Source of the DNA: Nitrosopumilaceae archaeon
Lineage (GTDB): Archaea > Thermoproteota > Nitrososphaeria > Nitrososphaerales > Nitrosopumilaceae
Length of the DNA stretch: 7,928 bases
Assembly: GCA_020027255.1 (NCBI GenBank)
Contig: JAHRAP010000037.1
Coordinates: 1-7,928 of the forward strand
Direction: 5' to 3'
Shown here: in pieces, positions 1-6,119 of the stretch
How the letters are laid out: every line of letters starts with the position of its first letter
Position numbering within the stretch: position 1 is the stretch's first letter
Position numbers and translations under genes: made by a program
The notes under the pieces: model-generated
The model's database searches: none
Seen by the model: only the letters and a program-made list of their open reading frames with translations
What the model was told of the DNA's origin: nothing

Positions 1-2
1 AA

Positions 3-41
3 GCACTTATAGACAAATTTTTCAAAGGTGATATTAAATGA
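3..41 (+). CDS. C-terminal end of an unidentified plus-strand gene
   Basis: The reading frame is open from the left edge and ends at TGA 39-41, giving twelve codons that read ALIDKFFKGDIK. The length is too short to identify a family. It is believed to be coding because its stop overlaps the ATG of the next frame in a typical ATGA arrangement, and a perfect Shine-Dalgarno motif for that next ATG lies inside its last codons. This is the usual architecture of two translationally coupled genes in one operon. The rest of the gene is outside the window. Confidence 0.4.
   Translation, partial: ALIDKFFKGDIK
26..32 (+). promoter_or_regulatory. Strong Shine-Dalgarno site AGGTGAT
   Basis: AGGTGAT is a seven-base match to the conserved archaeal 16S rRNA 3' end (anti-SD AUCACCUCCU). 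It lies 5 nt before the ATG at 38, and this is what decides that start. No other gene start in the window has a comparable motif. Confidence 0.55.
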
Positions 42-112
42 CAACCATAATTGATGATTTAAAAAAGAACAAAATTCTTGGGCTGTTGAAAAACGAAAAG
101 CGAATTGATTAA
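38..112 (+). CDS. Short plus-strand ORF, probably a truncated gene at a breakpoint
   Basis: This ORF has 24 codons beginning MTTIIDDLKKNKILG and ends at TAA 110-112. The ATG overlaps the stop of the upstream frame (ATGA) and has a perfect AGGTGAT ribosome site 5 nt upstream, so translation initiation here is credible. The peptide begins like an ordinary soluble protein with an amphipathic helix and has no recognisable domain. Its stop falls within a few bases of the point where Rad50 homology on the opposite strand begins (about 107). The simplest reading is that it is the first 20 or so codons of a longer gene joined to the interior of rad50, the last codons being accidental. A genuine 24-residue protein is possible but less likely. 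The product cannot be named. Confidence 0.4.
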   Translation: MTTIIDDLKKNKILGLLKNEKRID

Positions 113-643
113 TTTCATAGCTCCAGAAGCTATGTCTAATTTGTCTATTCCTATTAATGCATTAATCATTTCCTTAAATTCTTTTGGCTTTGATTTAATT
201 ATTGCATTTAATTCGCCCTGTTGTACAATTGATGTGATTTTCAATTTATTGAAGTCCACTCCTATTATATCTTCAACTTGTTTTGTCATAGATTCTCCAA
301 ACTGTTTTCTTTCTCCAGACACCAGTAGTGTTGTCTCTCCATTGATTTTTATTTCAATTAGATGAGAATACATATTTCCATTTCTATCTATTTTTCTTAT
401 AGCTTCATATTGTATTTTATTAACTAAAAATTTCATTTTAACATATGCGTGTTCACATCCTTTTTTGATTAAGCTTCTATTTGATTTTCTAACATGCTTT
501 CCAAATAATACAAAAGTTATTGCATCAATTATGCTTGATTTTCCAGCTCCATTATGACCTATGAATATTGTAACGCCATCATCAAAATCTAATTTTGTGA
601 ACGAGTGTGACAAAAAATTATTTAATTCTATTGTTTGTATCAT
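59..643 (-). CDS. rad50: Truncated Rad50: N-terminal ATPase lobe only
   Basis: Rad50 is the SMC-like ATPase partner of Mre11 in double-strand break processing. From the ATG at 643 the protein shows the N-terminal half of the ABC-type head: Walker A GHNGAGKS at residues 29-36, and a Q-loop QQG at 141-143 that aligns with the conserved Gln of archaeal Rad50. Clear family similarity continues through GIDKLDIASGAMK (165-177). After about residue 179 the frame gives a short Phe/Gln/Pro-rich tail unlike Rad50 and stops at residue 194. The family is normally several times longer. The coiled coils, CxxC zinc hook, ABC signature, Walker B and D-loop are all missing. The start overlaps the mre11 3' end by 26 nt, as expected for an operon. 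It cannot form a working ATPase alone, because the second half of the head is absent. It is either a real disruption or an assembly join. Confidence 0.85.
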   Translation of the reverse strand: MIQTIELNNFLSHSFTKLDFDDGVTIFIGHNGAGKSSIIDAITFVLFGKHVRKSNRSLIKKGCEHAYVKMKFLVNKIQYEAIRKIDRNGNMYSHLIEIKINGETTLLVSGERKQFGESMTKQVEDIIGVDFNKLKITSIVQQGELNAIIKSKPKEFKEMINALIGIDKLDIASGAMKLINSLFVFQQPKNFVLF

Positions 644-1772
644 TTTTTCTTTTGAATTTTTCGAAATTTTCCGAGATTAGTATTTGCGCTTCATCTATTT
701 TATCCGTTGATAGTAATGGTAATAATTCTTTTATCGCAAAACTCGCAACTTCATGATTAATTGAACGGCTAGCCAGTTTTAATAATTCATCGTCTATCTT
801 AGCTGGCTTGTCGCTATATACAATTGTATTTTTTTGCCTTTCTGTTATTTTCCAGAAACAAAATAATGCATATTCAAAAATCTTTGATGTATGTGTTTGT
901 ATTATATCCGCGTCTATGTTATCGCCAATTATTTTTAATTCAACTATTGGTTTTAAATTGGTTTCATTAATCTCATGAATTATTTTGACTATGGATTGCT
1001 CCAATTCTTCATATTGTATATTGAAAGACATTTGTGGTCTTATGTTTAGTTTCAACCAACTTATTTTGGCTTCATTGCTAGATATATCCACTTCATAAAA
1101 TCCTTTTGTTGTATTTTTTATTCCTTCGCTACTTGTTAACTCTATGGATCCTGGATATGATATAGGTCCATTTAAATGATTGAACTTTCTAATATATTTA
1201 TCGTGTAAATGCCCCATTGCATAATATGTGAAATTTTTTGGAAGATCTGTAGAATTTAATTCGCCTGCAAATTTATTGATTTCATTAATGGCTTGGTGCA
1301 TCACTAATATTTTGTGACAACCTTTGTATTTAGCAGCAATTATATCTGCATTTTTAAATTTTTGCTCATAAAATCGCATATCATTTTTTCTGATTTTATC
1401 AAACCCCGTTATCATTATATCTTTATAATAGATTGGTTCTCCGTTTCCAATATATCGTGAAAATCCTAGATTATTGTAAACAAAAGGTATGGGAGTAGCA
1501 CGAATTCTACTTATATCATGTTCGCCTAGAATGAAAAACGAATCTATATTTTTTTGTTTCAATTTTTTGAGTTCATTAGCAAAATGAATTATAGCATTTC
1601 CAGTAGCACTTGGAGTATGAAAAATATCTCCAGAAAAAATTATGAAATCTACATGATCCTTAATAGATATATCTATAGCTTGTTTAAACGAATTGTATAT
1701 GTCTTCTTCTCTATCCTTAGAACCATATTGAATTAAACCCAAATGTAAATCTGAAATATGTGAAAATAGCAT
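618..1772 (-). CDS. mre11: Mre11 double-strand break repair nuclease
   Basis: Mre11 is the Mn-dependent nuclease (3'-5' exo and endo) that works with Rad50 at DNA ends. The product has 384 residues, normal for archaeal Mre11. All calcineurin-like phosphoesterase motifs are in order: DLH (D8, H10), GDIFH (D49, H52), GEHD (83-86), MHQ (H159) and GHLH (H188, H190). These correspond to the metal ligands and catalytic histidines known from Pyrococcus Mre11. The one oddity is Glu at position 84, where the family usually has a metal-binding Asn (GNHD). Residues after about 250 form the capping domain, and a Lys-rich C-terminal tail (FKRKN) would contact Rad50. The start is 2 nt downstream of the herA stop, and the 3' end overlaps rad50 by 26 nt, so it sits third in the nurA-herA-mre11-rad50 operon. 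No Shine-Dalgarno site precedes it. Confidence 0.95.
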   Translation of the reverse strand: MLFSHISDLHLGLIQYGSKDREEDIYNSFKQAIDISIKDHVDFIIFSGDIFHTPSATGNAIIHFANELKKLKQKNIDSFFILGEHDISRIRATPIPFVYNNLGFSRYIGNGEPIYYKDIMITGFDKIRKNDMRFYEQKFKNADIIAAKYKGCHKILVMHQAINEINKFAGELNSTDLPKNFTYYAMGHLHDKYIRKFNHLNGPISYPGSIELTSSEGIKNTTKGFYEVDISSNEAKISWLKLNIRPQMSFNIQYEELEQSIVKIIHEINETNLKPIVELKIIGDNIDADIIQTHTSKIFEYALFCFWKITERQKNTIVYSDKPAKIDDELLKLASRSINHEVASFAIKELLPLLSTDKIDEAQILISENFEKFKRKNDTNNRIK

Positions 1773-1774
1773 TT

Positions 1775-3292
1775 TTAAAGCAACATGTCTTTGTTTACTA
1801 ATTCGAGTGAATCTTTAGTTGTATTATTAAATAATGTCATTTTTTTCCATTCTTCTACAGCATCTGGATCAGATCCAATTATTTTTTCTTTAGCTTCGTC
1901 AATGTGTATTAAAGTTGGTAAATTTACACACTGTCCCACTAACACTGCGTCTCCTACATTTAATGACGTCAATTGTGAGATTAAATCTTTACTTATGGAT
2001 TCCACGGCATATGCTATTTGTCTTTGATCATCTTCTTGAATTATTTTCATTATTGCGAATGATCCTATTTGACTCAATACATTTGAATCTATATTTCTTG
2101 GACGTTGAGATACAACACCTAAGCCGAGACCGAATTTTCTTCCTTCCCTAGCTATTTTTGATGCCCAATACTTGGCATGAGTATCTTCAAATTTTGGTAT
2201 AAAGACATGTGCTTCTTCAATTATAACAAAAATTGGAGAACCAAATCTATATTTTTTATGTTTGTTTTTGGAGTTTTTGACTATTGTTGATAACTTTTTG
2301 TCAGTTAATAATTCTTGTAAATAGTATGCTAATACCACATTGGCCTGTTTTTCACTGAATTCTGACATGTTCATAATATTCACTCTAAATTCTTTGATTA
2401 AGCTAATGGGATCTATTATATCTGGATCTAATATATCTGCAAATCTATGCCGTGCATCATCTATCTTATCGCACACTCTGTCTGCGGAATGTCGATCTTC
2501 TTTTCTTTCTGGATTTGCACCAACAAATTCAACTTGTTTGCACAATTCATCCCAAAATTCCTTTGATTCTTTGACACCTTGTGTAAACGCCAAACGTAAA
2601 ATTCGTTGTTGTACATCCGCATTCTCTCTTATTTCTAGAACGTCTGCTAATGTATTTGCATCTAATAACCTTGGGTTAATTTTTGCGTCCATCACATTCA
2701 TTTTGCTGATGTTTAAGTTATCGTAGTCGTTGTGGTAATCAAAAATTATTAGTGTTCCATTAAGTTTTGCTATTTCTTTAGCAATTATAGCTACTAGATT
2801 ACTTTTTCCCATACCTGTCATAGCTAATATTCCAAAATGTCTGGTTACTATTTTGTTAATGTTAATCTTTAATTCGATTTTTGGATTTCGCAATAAAGTC
2901 CCAACTTTAGACCATGACGAATTTGACGGATTGAAAACACTTTCTAAATCTTTTCTTGTAGCTTCTAATATCGGCGTTCCTGGAAACGGTGGTATTGCAG
3001 GTATCACAACAATGCCTTTTTTTAAGCTTGACAAAGATCCCAACACCATGATCTTGGTAGTAAAGCTTTTGTCTCTAGAATTAATATCAGCTATTTCTTT
3101 ACTTTCTACAGCTTCATCATAATTATGAACATCAGTTAGCGCTGCGCTAGACACAATAGTTTTTTCAACAAGTCCTAAGAGTTTATTTTCTTCTGAATCT
3201 ATCACCACATATTCTCCCACAGCAAGTGGTCTAGACGTCTGTGCAGAAATAGACGTGGGTTTAGATTCTCCTATCACAAATCCTATAATCAT
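1775..3292 (-). CDS. herA: HerA hexameric DNA translocase/helicase
   Basis: HerA is an FtsK/HerA-type hexameric ATPase that pumps DNA through its ring and drives the NurA nuclease during 5'-end resection. The 505-residue product is typical in size. Residues about 1-100 form the HAS-barrel N-terminal domain that docks NurA. Walker A is TGMGKS at 159-164, Walker B is IFVIIEEAH at 354-362 with catalytic Glu 359/360, a sensor-like VSQRP lies at 394-398, and a probable arginine-finger segment AREGRK at 381-386. A helical insertion lies between the Walker motifs. The start overlaps the nurA stop by 4 nt (ATGA), and the stop is 2 nt from the mre11 start, which is tight operonic packing. The N-terminus MIIGFVIGES fits the first strand of the barrel, which supports this ATG. 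No key residue appears missing. Confidence 0.95.
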   Translation of the reverse strand: MIIGFVIGESKPTSISAQTSRPLAVGEYVVIDSEENKLLGLVEKTIVSSAALTDVHNYDEAVESKEIADINSRDKSFTTKIMVLGSLSSLKKGIVVIPAIPPFPGTPILEATRKDLESVFNPSNSSWSKVGTLLRNPKIELKININKIVTRHFGILAMTGMGKSNLVAIIAKEIAKLNGTLIIFDYHNDYDNLNISKMNVMDAKINPRLLDANTLADVLEIRENADVQQRILRLAFTQGVKESKEFWDELCKQVEFVGANPERKEDRHSADRVCDKIDDARHRFADILDPDIIDPISLIKEFRVNIMNMSEFSEKQANVVLAYYLQELLTDKKLSTIVKNSKNKHKKYRFGSPIFVIIEEAHVFIPKFEDTHAKYWASKIAREGRKFGLGLGVVSQRPRNIDSNVLSQIGSFAIMKIIQEDDQRQIAYAVESISKDLISQLTSLNVGDAVLVGQCVNLPTLIHIDEAKEKIIGSDPDAVEEWKKMTLFNNTTKDSLELVNKDMLL

Positions 3293-4128
3293 TCTAAAAC
3301 TTCACGCGAACCAATTTCATTACTTAATCCGTATAAACTAACAAGCTTTGCAAGATCATTATTACTAATTTTGCATTTTTGGTGAGCCAATTTTAGCGCG
3401 TATGGATATCCTCCAACACTGTTTTTGTATATCATATCTATTGTTTGTTTAATCTCATTTTCAGAATAAGTATTTCCAAAAAATTCTAGTTTTATTATTG
3501 GTGTAGATTCACTTAATCTGACAAAAACTGAAGAAATTGATTTATTGTTTCCAAATCTGTCATCGACAAAAATTCTGCTGAAGCCTGGTTTTTTTGTTGC
3601 ATGGTTGTAATAGAATATATCACTCGCATTTGATTTAAATTCTAGAAACTGTGTCCGTGTGTTGGATGTTTTAGAAATAAAAATCACATTATTGTTTTTT
3701 CTCATAATCTTAATTATGGGAAGAGATAATTCTTTTTGCCGTGTCATGAATTGTGAATATAAAGAACCATCAACCAAAACCAAATTTGTTTCATCTACGC
3801 TCATTTCACATGCTTGGATTTCCATTTTGGCAGCTAATGATGACAATGAATTACTAGCGTATCCTATTCCTTGGTCATGCAAATCTGCAATTATCTTTCC
3901 GTCTGATATAATTGAAACAGCTGTAACTACCCATAATTCTAATCCTTGAAATTTGACACAATTAAAACTACTGTCTATGCCAGACACTAATACTGTCTTT
4001 TTTTGAGGAGTATATTCTATCCAATTTGCTCTAGCTTTTTCTAAAATATTATCAAAATTGGGTCCTTTTATACTTGATAATTCCTTGCTTCGTTTTTTTA
4101 CAGCATCACGATAAACTGTATTTAACAT
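3289..4128 (-). CDS. nurA: NurA 5'-3' nuclease
   Basis: NurA is the ring-shaped Mn-dependent nuclease dimer that sits on HerA and degrades the 5' strand at DNA ends. The 279-residue product has the RNase H-like NurA core. Counted from the chosen start, it has the catalytic GIDSS (D52), an acidic helix MEIQACE (E103, E108), VDGSL (D120) and a C-terminal GYPYALKLAH segment with H249. These match the conserved acidic and histidine positions of the family. It is first in the repair operon and overlaps herA by 4 nt. Two in-frame ATGs exist, at 4137 and 4128. I chose 4128 because an ATTTTAT box centred about 27 nt upstream would place the transcript start on it, the same geometry seen for nadX and nadA. 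The 4137 start adds only three residues. No Shine-Dalgarno site precedes either one. Confidence 0.9.
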   Translation of the reverse strand: MLNTVYRDAVKKRSKELSSIKGPNFDNILEKARANWIEYTPQKKTVLVSGIDSSFNCVKFQGLELWVVTAVSIISDGKIIADLHDQGIGYASNSLSSLAAKMEIQACEMSVDETNLVLVDGSLYSQFMTRQKELSLPIIKIMRKNNNVIFISKTSNTRTQFLEFKSNASDIFYYNHATKKPGFSRIFVDDRFGNNKSISSVFVRLSESTPIIKLEFFGNTYSENEIKQTIDMIYKNSVGGYPYALKLAHQKCKISNNDLAKLVSLYGLSNEIGSREVLE

Positions 4129-4151
4129 AATGTTCATTCTTATTCATACGG

Positions 4152-4158
4152 ATAAAAT
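4152..4158 (-). promoter_or_regulatory. Probable TATA box of the nurA-herA-mre11-rad50 operon
   Basis: On the minus strand this reads ATTTTAT, centred about 27 nt before the ATG at 4128. That is the spacing expected for a leaderless archaeal transcript. It lies in the roughly 100-nt divergent region shared with nadX. The sequence is AT-rich throughout, so a weak box can arise by chance; the spacing is the main support. Confidence 0.4.
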
Positions 4159-4203
4159 CTTTGGGTTGTATTTTTTATTAACTAATTGATAGCTAGAAAT
4201 TGA

Positions 4204-4209
4204 TTTATA
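4204..4209 (+). promoter_or_regulatory. TATA box of nadX
   Basis: TTTATA is centred about 27 nt upstream of the TTG at 4234, so transcription is predicted to begin at or next to that start codon (leaderless). It lies only about 10 nt from the alternative TTG at 4216, which would then fall outside the transcript. This argues for the shorter protein. Confidence 0.5.
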
Positions 4210-4233
4210 CAATACTTGAATACGAATAATCAA

Positions 4234-5052
4234 TTGAAAAAGATCGGACTTTTGGGATGTGGTTCTATTGGTACTGAAATCGCTTTAGCAATTGATCGTG
4301 GAGAAATCAATGACGCTATATTGACTCATATTTATGATCAACATTTGAAACATGCGCAGAAATTAATGTTAAAATTAAAAAAAAAACCAATTTTGGTTAA
4401 TAATGTAGCATTATTAGCAACATCCAAAATTGATTTAGTAGTCGAAGCTGCATCTCAACAAGCTATTAAAGATACAGCATTAGCGATAATTCAAAGTAGA
4501 AAAGATCTACTGATATTAAGTGTAGGTGCACTGGGCGACGAATCAATTTTTGATGTCATTACAGACGCATGCAAAAAATTTAATACTAAATTGTTTATAC
4601 CATCTGGAGCTATAGCGGGACTTGATGGAATTAAATCAATAAAAAACGAATTAAAATCTATTACATTGATCACCAAAAAAAACCCTAAATCATTTTTAGG
4701 GGCTAATTTTTTTGATAATAACGAAATGGAAATACAGAATATAAAAAAACCAATTATTTTATTTGAAGGCAGCGCTAGAAATGCAATACGTCTTTTTCCA
4801 CAAAACATTAATGTTGCAGCTCTATTAAGCCTGGCTGGTATTGGTTTTGATAAAACTCACGTTAAAATCGTAGCAGATCCTAAATTGGATAAAAACGTAC
4901 ATATCATAAAAGCGCAAGGCTTGTTTGGAAAAATATATGTGGAAATAGAAAATGAAATTTCGTCTAACCCAAAAACAAGCATGTTGGCAATATTATCCTC
5001 AATAGAATGTCTGAAATCTATATGTTCTAACAAGATTTGTATAGGTACATAA
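4234..5052 (+). CDS. nadX: L-aspartate dehydrogenase NadX
   Basis: NadX catalyses NAD(P)-dependent oxidation of L-aspartate to iminoaspartate, the first step of de novo NAD synthesis, replacing the FAD oxidase NadB. The 272 residues match the family length. An N-terminal Rossmann fold carries GLLGCGSIG (GxGxxG at 8-13), followed by EAAS (71-74). The substrate domain has PSGAIAGLDG (123-132), the hallmark FPQNINVAA (188-196), a candidate catalytic His (H223 in a KNVH segment) and NPKTS (245-249). The start is TTG. I prefer 4234, giving MKKIGLLGCG at the exact beginning of the Rossmann strand, with a TATA box 27 nt upstream. The in-frame TTG at 4216 would add six residues. It is followed 89 nt later by nadA on the same strand, which fits its role because iminoaspartate is unstable and is the NadA substrate. 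Confidence 0.93.
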   Translation: MKKIGLLGCGSIGTEIALAIDRGEINDAILTHIYDQHLKHAQKLMLKLKKKPILVNNVALLATSKIDLVVEAASQQAIKDTALAIIQSRKDLLILSVGALGDESIFDVITDACKKFNTKLFIPSGAIAGLDGIKSIKNELKSITLITKKNPKSFLGANFFDNNEMEIQNIKKPIILFEGSARNAIRLFPQNINVAALLSLAGIGFDKTHVKIVADPKLDKNVHIIKAQGLFGKIYVEIENEISSNPKTSMLAILSSIECLKSICSNKICIGT

Positions 5053-5053
5053 C

Positions 5054-5066
5054 GGCAAAAATTGCC
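5054..5066. repeat. Short inverted repeat between nadX and nadA
   Basis: GGCAA-AAA-TTGCC has perfect 5-bp arms and a 3-nt spacer, and begins one base after the nadX stop. No U-tract follows it on the plus strand, so a terminator role is weak. A protein-binding site upstream of the nadA TATA box is possible but unproven. The remaining 5067-5110 is AT-rich with no gene that I can see. Confidence 0.3.
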
Positions 5067-5110
5067 AGCAACATGACAAATAATGAAGTTATATGTGTAT
5101 ATTATTACTA

Positions 5111-5117
5111 TTTAAAT
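5111..5117 (+). promoter_or_regulatory. TATA box of nadA
   Basis: TTTAAAT is centred 28 nt upstream of the ATG at 5142, which predicts a leaderless nadA transcript independent of nadX. It also argues against the upstream in-frame extension that begins inside nadX. Confidence 0.5.
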
Positions 5118-5141
5118 TCAGTTCTAAATATTATTAATATA

Positions 5142-6077
5142 ATGTTACAAAATAAAATAAACAAATTAAAAAAAGAAAAAGATGTGGTGATACTTGCACA
5201 TAATTATCAAATACCAGAAGTTCAAGATGTAGCAGATATGATTGGAGATTCGCTGAAACTTGCTAGATATGCATCGCAAGTCCAAAACAAAATAATTCTT
5301 TTTTGTGGAGTTCATTTTATGGCTGAAACAGCAGCAATAATAAACCCACATAAAAAAGTATTAATACCAGATCTAGAGGCTGGTTGTTCATTATCAAATT
5401 CTATAACCATAGATGAATTACGAAACTGGAAAAAAGAACATCCTGGAGCCATTACTGTTGGTTATGTTAACACTACTGCAGAAATAAAATCTGAATTAGA
5501 TTATTGCTGTACATCTTCTAATGCTGTTGGAATTGTAAATTCGATACCAAGAAATAAGGATATATTATTTTTACCAGACATGTTTTTAGGATCTTATGTA
5601 TCTAGGTTAACAAACAGACAAAATATGTTTATTTGGGCTGGAGAATGTCATGTACATGCAGGAATAACATCTCGAGATATAATCAAAAAACTAAATAATT
5701 CATCAAATACAGAACTTATGATACATCCTGAATGTGGTTGTACAACTTCAATACTATATGATTTAGCTGTTGGTGATTATGATGACCATGATGTTAAAGT
5801 ACTATCCACAGAAGGGATGATGACAAGAGCCAAAATTTCTTCTGCGAAACAATTTGTAGTCGCTACTGAAACAGGCATCTTATATAAACTCAAAAAACAA
5901 AATCCAAATAAAACATTCGTCCCAGCTTCAGAGAAAGCCGAATGCCAATATATGAAAATGATTACAGCTCAAAAAGTGTATGAATCTTTATTAGATGAAA
6001 AATACGAAGTAAAAGTTCCCTACCATATATCTAATAAGGCTAAAATACCTATTCAAAGAATGTTATCAATACAATAA
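5142..6077 (+). CDS. nadA: Quinolinate synthase NadA
   Basis: NadA is a [4Fe-4S] enzyme that condenses iminoaspartate with dihydroxyacetone phosphate to give quinolinate, the second step of de novo NAD synthesis. The 311 residues match the compact archaeal/Thermotoga form. Three cluster cysteines are seen in their family contexts: C82 in AGCSLS, C168 in GECHVH and C268 in AECQYM. Other conserved elements are ILAHNYQ (17-23, substrate His and Tyr), GVHFMAETA (56-64), YVNT (108-111), HPECGC (195-200) and STEGMM (222-227). The frame stays open 35 codons further upstream to 5037, but that extension is Tyr/Asn-rich, overlaps the nadX 3' end and has no family counterpart. The ATG at 5142 starts just before the first core helix and has a TATA box 28 nt upstream. 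It converges with nadC. Confidence 0.96.
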   Translation: MLQNKINKLKKEKDVVILAHNYQIPEVQDVADMIGDSLKLARYASQVQNKIILFCGVHFMAETAAIINPHKKVLIPDLEAGCSLSNSITIDELRNWKKEHPGAITVGYVNTTAEIKSELDYCCTSSNAVGIVNSIPRNKDILFLPDMFLGSYVSRLTNRQNMFIWAGECHVHAGITSRDIIKKLNNSSNTELMIHPECGCTTSILYDLAVGDYDDHDVKVLSTEGMMTRAKISSAKQFVVATETGILYKLKKQNPNKTFVPASEKAECQYMKMITAQKVYESLLDEKYEVKVPYHISNKAKIPIQRMLSIQ

Positions 6078-6079
6078 AC

Positions 6080-6095
6080 TTTGCATTGCTGCAAA
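6080..6095 (+). terminator. Weak hairpin after nadA
   Basis: TTTGCA-TTGC-TGCAAA forms a perfect 6-bp stem with a 4-nt loop, beginning 3 nt after the nadA stop. No T-run follows on the plus strand, so intrinsic termination is uncertain. It lies in the 42-nt convergent gap between nadA and nadC and could serve transcripts from either side. Confidence 0.3.
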
Positions 6096-6106
6096 ACACA
6101 AAACAA
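6093..6106 (-). terminator. T-rich terminator of the rpo7-spt4-nadC operon
   Basis: Downstream of the nadC stop the minus strand reads TTGTTTTGTGTTTT, a U-rich tract in the transcript. Archaeal RNA polymerase terminates at such tracts without needing a stable hairpin. The position, 14-27 nt after the stop, is right for the operon's 3' end. Confidence 0.4.
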
Positions 6107-6119
6107 TAATTTAATATCA

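Noticed and set aside
1..106. Continuation of rad50 by a simple frameshift: one minus-strand frame stays open from about 128 to the left edge.
   Set aside because: The translated stretch is rich in Phe, Trp, Cys and Ser, not the Glu/Lys/Leu heptads expected of the Rad50 coiled coil, and the other two frames contain stops. The sequence there is better explained as the antisense of the plus-strand coding frames.
2340..2726. A 128-codon plus-strand open frame opposite herA.
   Set aside because: It is antisense to well-conserved HerA coding sequence, has no domain or start signal, and such antisense frames are common. The same applies to open frames opposite rad50 (105-365), nurA (3659-3949), nadX (4491-4808) and rpo7 (7165-7383).
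4138..4233. A small RNA or tRNA in the nurA-nadX gap.
   Set aside because: It is AT-rich with no cloverleaf, no conserved tRNA boxes and no stable stem. It is explained by two divergent promoters.
5037..5141. A 35-residue N-terminal extension of NadA.
   Set aside because: It is Tyr/Asn-rich, overlaps the end of nadX, has no counterpart in the family, and the TATA box at 5111-5117 places the transcript start at the internal ATG 5142.
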